Of a DNA stretch of 64,000 bases, positions 1 through 11,114 are shown piece after piece; the first letter of the stretch is position 1, and the number at the start of each line of letters is the position of its first letter. Under the pieces are notes generated by a model. It did no database searches. It had not been told where the DNA came from and worked only from the letters and a program-made list of their open reading frames with translations. The DNA is from Tubiluchus corallicola (taxonomy: Eukaryota > Priapulida > Priapulimorpha > Priapulimorphida > Tubiluchidae): positions 67,001 to 131,000 of the forward strand of contig JAQGDQ010000203.1 in the NCBI GenBank assembly GCA_030141605.1. Reading direction: 5' to 3'. The position numbers were made by a program, and so were the translations under genes.

Positions 1-930
1 GCAAATTATATATTATCTGCGGAGTTCTTCAAAGATGGATTTTGGAACCACTTTTAGTTTTTGATTTATATTAACGATTTAAGTAATGTGTCGAACAAAT
101 TATTCTCTATTATGTTTGCTGATGTTGTAAGTTTTATTGTATGGGAATTTTATTCCCTTACCTCTGTAATACGGGAAACGCTGAACTTCACCTAATATTC
201 AAGTGGTTCAAGGCCAACAGATTGAGTTTAAATATTAAGAAAACTAATTTTATAATATTTTTACTGCAAAAAATAAAAGGTGTGTTGGAACTGACTGCAA
301 AATAAGTATTAACAAAAACTTTGTTGACCAATTAAATGTACATTACATTTTTGGGCGTCATCTCAGACGAAAAATTCTCATGGAAAGGCATACAAACTAT
401 ATTTGCTCTAAATTTAGCAAGGTTGTTGGTATAGTAAAAAATGTAGCAACATTTAAAAAAATGGACTTTATTATATTTTCGCATATCCATAATTACTTTG
501 ATTATTGTTGTACTATCTAGAATAACACTTGCTTGGATTTCGTTAGATAGATTAATATATATACGAAAAAAGCTCGTTAGATCACTGTCGCTACTGATAG
601 AACTCGCACTAGTAAATTATTTAAGTATTTAACAATATTGAAAGTGAACGATGTTTCTGGCACGAGACCCAGTTGTTTTGTATATGGGTACATTAATAAT
701 TTGTCATCAGATGTATATGAATCTAATATCTGAATGTCTGTTTTTAATAATAACGTTCATACTTACGTAACCAGACAACATAAAAAAATTCACGTTCCTA
801 AATGCAAAGCTAATGTCATGAAACACTCTATTAAATATCAAGGACTTGCTTTGTGAAACAGTCTTCCTTAATCAAGTAAGGATAGCAAATTCTCCATGTC
901 CTAATTAAGAAATATTACTTTTGATGCTAT
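1..930 (+). pseudogene. Decayed LINE reverse transcriptase fragment (3' half of ORF2)
   Basis: Across frames the first 120 bases read as a corrupted GVPQGS-LGPLL / NDLSN / FADD block, the palm region of a non-LTR reverse transcriptase. Later stretches resemble the LINE C-terminal region: WFKANRLSLNIKKTNF near 190-245, then VHTYVTRQHKKIHVPKCKAN near 750-810 and an SIKYQGLAL...NSLP block near 830-870. Stops and frameshifts interrupt every frame, so it is a dead, 5'-truncated copy that starts before the window. The 'folk' VHTY-TRQ...IKYQG-LWNSLP signature is common in CR1/L2-group LINEs. Family placement is inference. Confidence 0.75.
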
Positions 931-1389
931 TGCTTAATATTGCTCATTAACTTTGTTCTGGTAACTTTGCCAATGTTTTGCTTCGATATATCGTGCATGA
1001 ATGATGTATTTAATTGGGATGCCTTCATGCCTAATATTTTCTCATTAAATGTGATTATAATATATTATAATTATTATTGTTACATAGTATCATGTTGGAT
1101 TTGCACAATCAATAGACAAGTGTGAATACAGAATCTCACAAGAATCAACAGTGGCAGGGCCCCTACCCCCGTAGACTACCCCTGCTGCGAAGCTACTATC
1201 TGGAAAAAAGGACGTGACAAGGCATTTTAACATATCTAGTATTTATGTGATTTGAAACGCTCAAATAATAATAAATAAAAATTACACTCAATAAAATCAG
1301 CCAATTTTGTCGCCTTGAAGGCTGTAAGCAAAAGGTCGTAGGTTTAGTGATTTGATAGTAAGAAAAGACCGGCTGCAACACATCTATGA
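931..1389. other. No recognisable gene
   Basis: AT-rich sequence after the LINE relic. Short open frames on both strands lack any familiar motif. Confidence 0.5.
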
Positions 1390-1395
1390 TAACAG

Positions 1396-2163
1396 TCATG
1401 GGCGCCGCCAGAGGTTAAAAAATTGGAGCTAAGGGGTCAGGGGCATCAACGCATTTTCCTGTATTTAAGGACATTTTGAAGGCTTCTGATGAGATCTAAA
1501 TTCTGGTACATAGACTTCGTCAAACGTGAAAAATTCTGCCTTAATAAATGTATTTTACCTACATTTACCTACGTAATATTCATTGTATTCTATTGTAGTA
1601 GTCATGTATCTTAAAAGCAAATTCGTAATGCACTGCAATGCGGATGACCCATTACTTAAGCTTAATTTATTTAGTTTCAAGATTATCTATCCAGCAAAAT
1701 GTGGATAATCAGACATAAAACTGATACGAGACTGTTAAGTTTACAGCCCACCAACTGTTCATACAAAATTTAGTATGTTTGCGTGCGTGCTAAATGTAAT
1801 TTTACTGCATTATAGACCATTTTGCGATTGCTAGAAGCTATTTCCTCGGGCAAGTTCACCTCAAACTCGTGACTCATAGTTTCACTACTACCGTGAAAGG
1901 GGACCCAGGCCCCTTAGGCCCACTCCCTAAATGCAGAAGTGCAATTACAGTTAGCTAACAACTGTCTAGACAACGGAAATCGATAGAAAATCGACATTAC
2001 GTAAGTGATATACAGAAACATGACTTCACTATGCAAATCAGCTGACGGCTCGGTGATTGAGCAAACAAACAAGGGTTGATGTGTGTCTTGGTTTACTGCT
2101 AAAAAAACTTTATTTAGTCACAAAAAATTCTCAAGAAATTCTGTGGCCTGCCGGCGCCCGTGG
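1396..2163. mobile_element. Candidate MITE-like element with short inverted ends
   Basis: The left end reads CATGGGCGCCGCCAG (from 1397). The reverse complement of the right end (2148-2163) reads CCACGGGCGCCGGCAG, so about 13 of 15 bases match. TAACAG occurs directly outside both ends (1390-1395 and 2164-2169) and may be a target-site duplication. The interior has no transposase-like frame. The short inverted repeat and six-base duplication make this a tentative non-autonomous DNA transposon. Confidence 0.35.
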
Positions 2164-2387
2164 TAACAGAAAAGAAAAATTTGTTTAACTTCATGTATTT
2201 AACACAATAGTTGAGATGTTAGAGCACAAATATGGGTGTAATAATAGGTGGACATAAAGTTGTTGTTCTAAACTAAAATTAGTACCCTTAGAAACAAGCG
2301 ATCCCGACGAAGCCTGGGTCGAAGAGATTTTATTCAAAAAATATTTGCAAGAAGTTTTAATGATTTCGTATTTCATTGTATTTTCAG

Positions 2388-2665
2388 GTTGGATGCCAAG
2401 CTGCCGGATACGGAAAACCAAGTTTTCAAAAATATGTTTTCTTCCGACGTCACACACTTCCATTTGAAGACTTTAACGACTCCACCTACACGGATCATTA
2501 TCTTCCATATGGAGGGCCGTCGTATCTGTTCAAATCCACATCTTTCGGTGGAGGTGGCTACGGAAGGCGTTAGCAGATGACAGGAACTTTTATTTTATAT
2601 CCATGAATACATCAGCGACATTGTGATACAAAACGCTTCACTCTCGGAATAAAATTACACTATCA
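2388..2665 (+). CDS. Possible terminal exon of an unrecognised gene (Gly/Tyr-rich C-terminus)
   Basis: A pyrimidine-rich acceptor (tttcattgtattttcag) ends at about 2387. The frame that follows is open to a TAG at 2571-2573 and ends in SFGGGGYGRR. AATAAA lies at 2648-2653, about 75 bases after the stop, as expected for a last exon. Third-position variation (GGT GGA GGT GGC and TTT/TTC alternation) favours this frame over a second open frame that ends at 2580. I do not recognise the protein and found no convincing upstream exon. It could instead be a chance frame in non-coding sequence. Confidence 0.35.
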
Positions 2666-3345
2666 TCTTATAGTAGCAATAACTGTGCAGGATAATACTT
2701 ATTCTTATTAATCATATCAGCTTCTGTTCTTACGTTATTTACAATATTCTTAAGTGTGTTTGTTAAACTCAAATTAGGCCTATCTACAGATCAAAGTTCA
2801 TTTCAATTTCAGGCCCATTTTCATCATATTTTTACAGTTGTATCATGATATAATAAATAGTACACACTACTAGTATTTTCATTATGTATTTGATTTCAGA
2901 CTTTTATAGTCCATAAGATAATTAGTCAGTAGTCTTTAGTCATTTATTTCACATAACACATTTATGACAATTATTCCATGTGAGCACAATGAGTGTAGTA
3001 GACAAAAATTCTGGATGTTTTTACTTTTCCTTTTTTACATTGCGGCTTTGGAAAATTAAGAACCTCTATGTAAAGAATTGCAAGTAAAAATTCACAGAGT
3101 TAACATAGTCTACAGAGAACATAGCGAGCTTATTTACAAAAAGATGTTAATTAAAATGAGTATATAAAATTCTTTGCCACGGGCATAAAATGTTTATTCT
3201 ATTCCATCATTATTGTGTAACAGGTTATTAATAAGAGTATTTTGGTTCAAAAACAGAGAACAGAATGTAGCTTTCTTGGACGTGTGCACAAGAAGCTAGG
3301 TACATTTCACCTACATCATTATTAAAAAGAAAGGGTTTTTAGTAA
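2666..3345. other. No recognisable gene
   Basis: AT-rich intergenic sequence with no long open frame and no repeat structure that I can support. Confidence 0.5.
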
Positions 3346-3348
3346 GTT

Positions 3349-3573
<225 letters not shown>

Positions 3574-3828
3574 TTTATAGAATATTTTTAATGTATTTTA
3601 CATGATGATCAAATGCATCTTACAAATAACAGATTATCAAAATTACTAAAAAAATACTTCATAAGATATTTAAGACAATAGCACATTGATTGGTTAAAAG
3701 TACATTGAATATGACAAAAAACAAAAATTATTAAAAGCACTGAAAATTTAGCAAAATAATAAAAGCAATGCCATAAAACAGACACAATCGTAAAAAATAC
3801 AAGATTAGCTCAACCACAGAAGGCTTCA

Positions 3829-4740
3829 TTAAAATAGTAAGTTTTTAGATTTTTTTAAATTATCAATTGACTTGACCACGCGTAACAGTAGAGCCAACGA
3901 ATTCCGCAATTTGGGGGCAGCAGAAGTGAATGATTTATCACAGCATGTGACTAGTCTGGTACGTGGTACTTCAAGATTACTTCTGATTGAGCTAGATCTT
4001 AATGCTCTGCGAGGGACATATAGTATAAGAAGGTCTGATATGTAAGTAGGAGCCAGATCATTGATTGCTTTGTAAGTTATCAAATTTATTTTAAATTTAA
4101 TTCTGTACTCAATAGGCAACCAGTGCAGTTCTCTGAGCATTGGATTGATATAGTCAAATTTCCGACAGTGAGTGATTAACCTAGCAGCTGAATTGTGTAC
4201 GTGTTGAAGCTTTTGAATTTGGTAGACAGGACGACCATATAATAAACTATTACAGTAATCCGGTCGGGAATTAACAAAAGCATGCACCAGGATTACACAA
4301 GTATCTTTCATGAGAAATGTTCCAATTTTTGATATATTTTGCAGACAAAAATATGAAGATGTATAAACACTGTTAACGTGAAAGGCCATCGATAGACAAT
4401 CGTCCATAATAACACCAAGGTTCCTAACATTACTATATATCTCGATACGATTATTGCCAACCACAATGGAGAACTGACTAATTTTTGAAAGTTGATGCCG
4501 AGTTCCAAAAATAATAATAACATCCATTTTGTCATCATTTAATAATAGTTTTAGAAAATTATTTGACATCCAAACACGGATTTCAGATACACAGTTTTTC
4601 AGAATTTCCCATGAGTTACTATAATCCGAATTGTTGGTTTCTATTGCAAGATATAACTGAGTGTCGTCTGCATAAAAATGGAATGCAACACCATGGGACC
4701 TAAGAATATCACTCAAGGAATTATCAGGACAGTAATGCTT
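3829..4740 (-). pseudogene. 5'-truncated LINE: reverse transcriptase C-terminal part
   Basis: About 295 codons stay open on the - strand. The frame carries the catalytic YADDTQLYL box near its start, then LGVIMDD, the DYCNSLLYG region and LRELHWLPIEYRIKFKIN, which are standard landmarks of the reverse transcriptase C-terminal half in Jockey/CR1-type LINEs. The endonuclease, fingers and first half of the palm are absent, as expected of truncated target-primed insertion; homology fades near 4740. The single uninterrupted frame makes this a fairly young copy. A non-coding 3' region and the (TTA)n tract follow at lower coordinates. Confidence 0.9.
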
Positions 4741-5866
4741 CCATGTCTATGTTAATGAATTTCCTAGATGTCTTAGCTAAAAGCCAAAACTATGGGTAGA
4801 CAATGTAAAAACCTACAAGACCATACATGCACCTACATACAGGTATTGCTTCGATCATCAAAATACTGCTTACCAAACCTACTGACAAAAAAACAACAAG
4901 GCATTCTGTGCTTCGTATAAGATCTAGCAAAATACTTACTGGGTGGTGGATTTTTATCGCCAAATTATCATTTATTTTAGGATTGGAGCCATACTTAATT
5001 GAATTTCCTGTGTTAATCACATATAGAGTTGGGAGACTTGATTCTTGTGTTTGTTTACAAAGGCTTTATTCTTTTCCAAAAATCCGATTCTTCGGGTCGC
5101 TGCCGTACATCTTGTTGAAGTACGCATTAACAGTTTGTTTTGCTCCACTTGTAAATGATGTTTCAGCCAACTTGAGCCAAGACTAGTACACCTGCTAGGG
5201 AATCTCTTGTAATGATTTAATAAAATTAACAAGTTTAAAGTTTTTGTTCTTTATATCATAACTGTATGTTAATATATGGCTATCAAAATTAATAAAGAAT
5301 AATTAAGTTAAGTCAACCTAGCTCCGTACATGAAACCAGGAGCACGTGGTGATTCCATTATGTAAAGTAAAATTACAAGCAGCCAATCTGGCCTTATCTC
5401 GTTTTACTGTATTCCTTTATAATTCACCGAATCATTTACTTTATAATTTATCGAAAGCGGGTGTGAGCGGCTGGGGCAGCGAAGACGTTATCGAAGTGGT
5501 ACTACAAGAAAATTAAACTGAATCAACGCCTGGCGCTGTAGTCATACGTTCAATTCGTTTCAAGATTGTGTATTTTCAGAGAGAGGAGAAACTTTGAGCA
5601 GACTTGTTTGCTCGTTTTTTTCGATTAATTTACTTTTAGCTTGTACGTAGAATTTTGCAGATAACCAAAGTTGTAGTGAGTTAGACTGGCAGGTAGAATC
5701 TTAATCATTGTAACCATTGTTTGTATTAAAATTGAAACTAAAATAGTAAAAATTTATTCAATCTTAAACATCATGTACCAGACCTGTATCGTCGTGTTCT
5801 GTAAATAAGTCTAATCGTAATAGTAACCTATGACAATTTTTATGATTAAACATTCAAAGTTTCAAA
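4741..5866. other. Intergenic; one unrecognised 119-codon frame
   Basis: A + strand frame at 4827-5186 and a - strand frame at 5017-5232 are open, but neither shows a motif I recognise, and both lie next to the truncated LINE. No splice or polyadenylation context supports a gene. Confidence 0.4.
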
Positions 5867-6559
5867 CCATGTGTGGCGCTATTACACTTTCGCACCGCCT
5901 AGCTTTTCCTGGCCTATTGGTTCTTTTCACGCCTGCAGGCCAGAAAGCAGACCAACAGGCGTAATATACACCATATTCCCATAATATTATTGCTTCTTAC
6001 GCTTTATAAGTCCAGATTAAAATCATACATTACTTACCGCCGCCATTACGCAAAAAGCTCCACGTGAATAACCGTGTTTGTGTAAATGCGCAATCGCTCT
6101 CGCGCAGTGACGTATGTGGCCCTTAACCTGTATTTTTAGTTTCTTTGCATAATTTATGATTATTATGGTTGCAGCCACGGGAGTTTGTATCGTATTACAG
6201 TGTTCCCACATATTAGATTATAAAAGTAAAGGTTTTTTCTTTATTTCGTAAATGCGGTGAAGATAAAAGTGTGTCACGTGCCTTTTAAGCTAGGCCCTGA
6301 TAATGCTTAAACTAGTACGAAATTCGTCACGTGACTACACACACAAACAAGATGGCGATATGCCCTGTATAGGTGTAGAACTGTGAATACAGCGTAATTA
6401 TTGGTAATTATACCTAAATATATGATTAAATTACAATTAGATTAGCGGAAACATTCACTGATGAAGTAAGAATAATAGAATGATGACGTACGAGCCTAGA
6501 AACGAGTAATAACCTAGAAAAAGCTAGGCGATGCGAAAGTGTAATAGCGCCCCATGTGT
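5867..6559. mobile_element. Non-autonomous DNA transposon (MITE), hAT-like by target-site length
   Basis: The element proper is 5875-6551 (677 bp). Its ends are long inverted repeats starting GGCGCTATTACACTTTCGCA; about 35 of the terminal 38 bases match between the two ends (first mismatch C/T, then CGCCTAGCTTTT). It is bounded on both sides by the identical 8-bp duplication CCATGTGT (5867-5874 and 6552-6559). Eight-base duplications are typical of hAT, P and Merlin transposons; the GG start fits less well with canonical hAT ends. No transposase frame lies inside, so it would depend on a partner elsewhere. Confidence 0.88.
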
Positions 6560-8570
6560 TTAGACGGTCGTCCATATTTTATTTCTTGATTGGAAGTTTA
6601 GTTATAGGCTGCCCGTGTTTGATAGTATCTTGATTTGTTCGCACTTGCAAACGTATCTTTATTGCAATTGTGTATAAAATTTTAGTTTGCGATACTTGTA
6701 GACTCTCGTTTTTCATCTAAACTAAACTAAACATCACTATACACTTCTATGAGCAATGAGTTTTCAAAACTTCAGGGCTTTTATGAAAAAGCTCTTGTAG
6801 GCTAGTGATTATTTTGCCCACAAATCAGTACCTGAATGACTGATTCGTAATGCTTCAGATTTAACGCAGTAGAAAAACTGGCAATGAATTCGGTACTTGA
6901 AATATTTGGTAAAGACGAAATTACAGCAAAAATTATGTGAATTTAAGGTTGTTTAGGTGCCTACTACCAAATTTCTGCATTGGGCAACATAAATAAGGTC
7001 CCACTTATAGGCTTACATACAGCAGTTTTCCACTCCATTGGCTGCAAAGGAAATTCGCACAGTTTTTTCCTGTAGCTTGTTTAATATAAAATGGTTTTTA
7101 CAGAAGGAGAGAGAGAGAGAGAGAGTGAAAGAGAGGAGGGGGAGAGAAGGGAGATTGTTATTATTAAATCTAATTTATTCTTAAAGTATGAGATTTAATA
7201 ATAATAAATATCTCTCCTCTCTTTCTCCATGCATCCAGAGAGAGAGCATGTGTGACACGTAGATAAACATTCAAACAGAAAGACGACAGACGGATAGCCA
7301 GGTAAATTGTTCTGTAAAAGTATAAATGGAGGAAATAGATGCATAGATAGACAGACAGACAGACAAATGATGGATACATAGAATTCTGCTTTTGTAAGCA
7401 ATTTTTCCAAAAAATTGTGCAAAGTATATTGCATTAAATCCTAAAAGCAATTAACAGCTTATTGTCAACAAGTTTTCCCCTTTTAAAAAAAGTTTTTCCG
7501 TTTTGTCTGTCATTGTGCGCCCAATAAACATGTGGCGCATACAGGAAAAATTTTGCCTGTCAGTCTGGCTAATAGTTGCAACAAGACCATTGCTAATGAT
7601 GTGATAACAAAGCCCACTTCTGATTGGTTGCATACAAAAAATCCTACTTCCCTACTTTGTAGGAAAAAAGATTGCTCAGATGTTCATCTGCGCAGCTGGT
7701 GATTTTTCCACACGGTTTGTCACATTTACTGTGATGGGATTCTGTGAGGCTGCATACCTACAAAAGATGCTTGATGGTTTATGTAGCTTACAGAATTCAG
7801 TTTTAGCTTGTTAAAGAATCAATGGTTGCTCCAAAGTGACTCAGAACCAATCTTACCATTGCTGAGCAGGTGACCTAAGGTAGTTTGTGTGTATTCGCTG
7901 TGAATTCCACTCGTTTTATTTCGTTTGATTCCATTTTAATTTAGTTCAGGTTCTTGTTTTCCACATGTGCCGCTGAGCGCAGCGAGTGCAATGCAAATGG
8001 CGTCGCTTGTAGTTTTCCATGTAGGTAGCACAATAATAATAATAGCTTATCTACATCTAGTTTACTTAGTAACAGTTTTTGGCATTTTCATTTAGGCTTT
8101 GCTTTTACATTACTTCATAAATGTTTTAGTGGTAATGTTTTGATGCTTATCTGGGCTTAGTGTGCACAATTTTTTTTGCGCTGACAGTAAAATTTTTATA
8201 CACACAGCTTTAAGGAAACACTGGTGCTTAACCGTTTATCTCCTTCATGGCTGTTTGTAGCAGCTGGTATAAATTTTAAACTGAAATAGCACTGGTAGCA
8301 TCAACATTGTATAAACGTAGTTTGTTATTCACAACAGTTATATGAGGATCAACCTGCCAAAAAATGGGAAAATGCACAAAATTTATTTATAGACTGAGAA
8401 AAGCAGCCATAATTTTATAACTGTTGATAATATCACTTACATGATTGGCACATGCTCTGGATTAGACTATTTACCTTACGTAAACAGCCTGTTTTTAGCT
8501 CTAAGCTTTGTGGGTGTAACTAATACATGGAATACTTTTTAAATCCGTATCAAAAATCCTTTATATTTCC
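6560..8570. other. Intergenic / possible 5' region of SNF8
   Basis: It holds a purine-rich GA tract with an adjoining hairpin (listed separately) and no protein frame that I recognise. A pyrimidine-rich acceptor-like site (tatatttccctttaag) ends at 8576, seven bases upstream of the SNF8 start codon, so a non-coding 5' exon of SNF8 probably lies somewhere in this stretch. I could not locate it. Confidence 0.4.
7100..7240. repeat. GA tract plus inverted repeat (hairpin)
   Basis: A run of AG dinucleotides starts near 7107. It is followed by an inverted repeat: GAGATTGTTATTATTAAATCT (near 7150-7170) pairs with AGATTTAATAATAATAAATATCTC (near 7190-7214) across a loop of about 19 bases. Purine-rich sequence on the left and CT-rich sequence on the right (ctctcctctctttctcc) lengthen the arms. 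The transcript would form a long, imperfect, AU-rich stem. Confidence 0.6.
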
Positions 8571-8584
8571 CTTTAAGGCTCATA

Positions 8585-9328
8585 ATGCGGAGAAGAGGTG
8601 CTGGTGTTGGAGCCATTAACAAGTCTAAACTTGCCCAGGCAAGATATCGTGATAAAGGGTATGAGCTAGCTGCAGACGAATTGGAGCAAATGTCACAGCA
8701 ATTAGAAGCTTTCAGAAATAACCTTGAGGAGTTTGCAACCAAGTATAAAAATGACATTCGCAAAAATTCTCAATTCCGCCAGCAGTTTCAGGAAATGTGT
8801 GCCTCCATCGGTGTCGATCCCCTTGCGTCAAACAAAGGTTTTTGGTCCGAGGCACTGGGAGTTGGCGATTTCTACTATGAACTGGCTGTACAGATCGTTG
8901 AGGTTTGTTTAGCGTCAAGGCATAGAGATGGCGGCTTGATGAAGATGGATGAACTGCAGAGACGACTTGTAATATCTAGGGGTAAATCACGCCAAGCTCA
9001 GGACCTATCATTGGATGATGTACTACGAGCTGTTCGTAAACTAAAGATTCTTGGTAGTGGCTTCGCTATTATTCCAGTTGGTGCGGGATATCTTGTTCAG
9101 TCAATTCCTGGTGAATTAAATATGGACCATACTCTTGTGTTACAGGAGGCACAGGAGACAGGTTATGTTACTGAATCATTGCTACAGCAAAAATTAAGAT
9201 GGGAAAAAGAGCGTGCAAAAAGAGCTGTCGAACATATGGTAAAAGAGGGTCTCATCTGGGTGGATGATCAAGCTGCAGGAGAACGATACTATTGGTTTCC
9301 TGGTCTTTTTTCTGAAACGACGTACTGA
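8585..9328 (+). CDS. SNF8: SNF8 / VPS22 (EAP30), ESCRT-II subunit
   Basis: The 247-residue product is the EAP30-family subunit of ESCRT-II, which acts with VPS25 and VPS36 on endosomes to sort ubiquitinated cargo into multivesicular bodies. The N-terminal helical region (about 1-60, with MSQQLEAFRNNLEEFA) leads into the family hallmark GVDPLASNKGFWSEALGVGD (residues 76-95) and two winged-helix domains covering the rest, including GELNMDHT and the C-terminal RYYWFPGLF. The human protein is about 258 residues, so this copy is essentially full length; only the extreme C-terminus is shorter. The ATG at 8585 matches the conserved MxRRG-GAGAI start. The whole coding region lies in one exon, whereas vertebrate SNF8 is split by several introns. 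An acceptor-like site just upstream suggests only a 5' UTR intron. AATAAA occurs at 9625-9630, about 300 bases after the stop. Confidence 0.96.
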   Translation: MRRRGAGVGAINKSKLAQARYRDKGYELAADELEQMSQQLEAFRNNLEEFATKYKNDIRKNSQFRQQFQEMCASIGVDPLASNKGFWSEALGVGDFYYELAVQIVEVCLASRHRDGGLMKMDELQRRLVISRGKSRQAQDLSLDDVLRAVRKLKILGSGFAIIPVGAGYLVQSIPGELNMDHTLVLQEAQETGYVTESLLQQKLRWEKERAKRAVEHMVKEGLIWVDDQAAGERYYWFPGLFSETTY

Positions 9329-11100
9329 TGGCTGTACCGCAACATGTGACCTGGAACAAACAAATTTTAATAAGTTGATGGACAGTGGCGCTAACTAGCA
9401 TGACCTAGCATTACTCAATTTCAATGGTCTCAGCTTTGATTTCATTATTATTCTGTTCCTGAGCAACTGAAATGTATACGTCCCTCTCCATATTGTAATG
9501 CCGGATTTCCATAACATTAGATGTAGTATAGGCCTGTATTGTCAACCTTGTCCATCACCAACAGCCAACTTATTTGTTTGGTCAAGGGCACTTTTCTCAT
9601 TATAAATTAACTTTGCTATAGAATAATAAATTTACTGTGACAAGAAGAATTTTAAAGATTTGACTCTTGTAACTGGATTTTACTGGTTCACAGTGAATGA
9701 GTGTAGGAAATAAGTCTCTTGTAAATTGTAGATTTTGTAGCTGTATATTGAAGACAAGCTGGTAATTACTTTTACTGAGACACATTTCATAGTCAATTTA
9801 AAAATAAACAAATCTGCCCGTGTAACAACAGGTTTTGCTTAATTAGATATTAGTTTCACTGTCTTACTCGAGCATTGAGCGGCACTGTCACATGTCAGGT
9901 TTAAGGTCTTTGTGCTCACGATACTGCTCTGTTTAGGGTTTGATAGATCCCCGTTTAAGGCAGATGTTGTCAGGCACAACATTAATTAAAATCTGCATCT
10001 GCATTAATTCACAAAAACAGGGTTACCAAGATTATAGACTGTAGCTTGTTTTTATTCTTTTAAAAATTGATTTAAAATGTGTGATTTTTTAATGTTACTT
10101 GTTGCATAATGTCTGTTATAATAGTGTGCTACTAATGTTATCTGCTGGTACGTGTAGTTGTTTTTGCTAAAATGTAAAAAATCCCATTGAAATGATTGCT
10201 TTCTCATTAATTGTATTACAATTCAATGGTCAATGTTACGAATTTTCAATTTAGTATTCAATTTCAGACTTGCAAGCTTAATAAATTATGTAAGTTTAGC
10301 AGCTTCTCGTGTTACTTGCTAGTACAAAGAGTTATCATGACAAATTACTATGGTATCAATGCTATTTACGATATTCAGTCAAAAGAATAAATTTTGTTGC
10401 ATTTGTATAAGAATCCCTTTACTGTGTCCAAGTACATGTAAGCTTGATTTCACTCGCCTTAATTGTCTGCACTTTTTTCATTATTAAAACACTAACTATA
10501 ATTATGTAATCGCATTTTTTGAGAAAATCCAATGATTACATGTAACAGATTATCAATGTGAAGATACTTAGTAAATTCCAGCATAGATGTAATTAATTAT
10601 TGTATCATTTATTGCATTTCTCTATCACTATGAGAAAGAATGAAGAGCATAAAACACATTTGAAATGTTTTCTTGCTCCCATAATTACATGGAATAAACA
10701 AGTTAGCAAGCAAAATTCAAGAATGCAAAATACTAGCTGAACCAAAACTTCCTGTAACAGACACTGACAAGAAACTGAAAGAGTGACATTCATGTCATAA
10801 TTAACAATTAAAATTAGTAAGTAATTTTTAAGAACACTAGTTAATAGTTGAATAAGTGCATAATTTGGAATGGTCATTGACGTAGAGCTCAATGTAGTAA
10901 GTTCCTCTAACTAATAAATAATGTAAAACTAGAACATTAAGTTTTAAGAAGGCTAGGTGAGTTAGAGGCAGCGGTGCGTGATGTTTCGAATAACTAGACC
11001 CATTATTTTGAGCAGCAACTATTGTACTGCAAGCTGTGTAAGTACCACTGCAACTAGATATTATATCATGTGTAGTTTTGAGCAATAATTTTTTTTGTTT
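9329..11100. other. SNF8 3' UTR and spacer to UPF3
   Basis: AATAAA signals at 9625-9630 and 9803-9808 could end the SNF8 transcript. The rest is AT-rich with no recognised gene. The tract TTTTTTTTGTTTAG at about 11089-11102 looks like a 3' splice site for a UPF3 5' UTR intron. Confidence 0.5.
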
Positions 11101-11114
11101 AGATATGAGCCACA

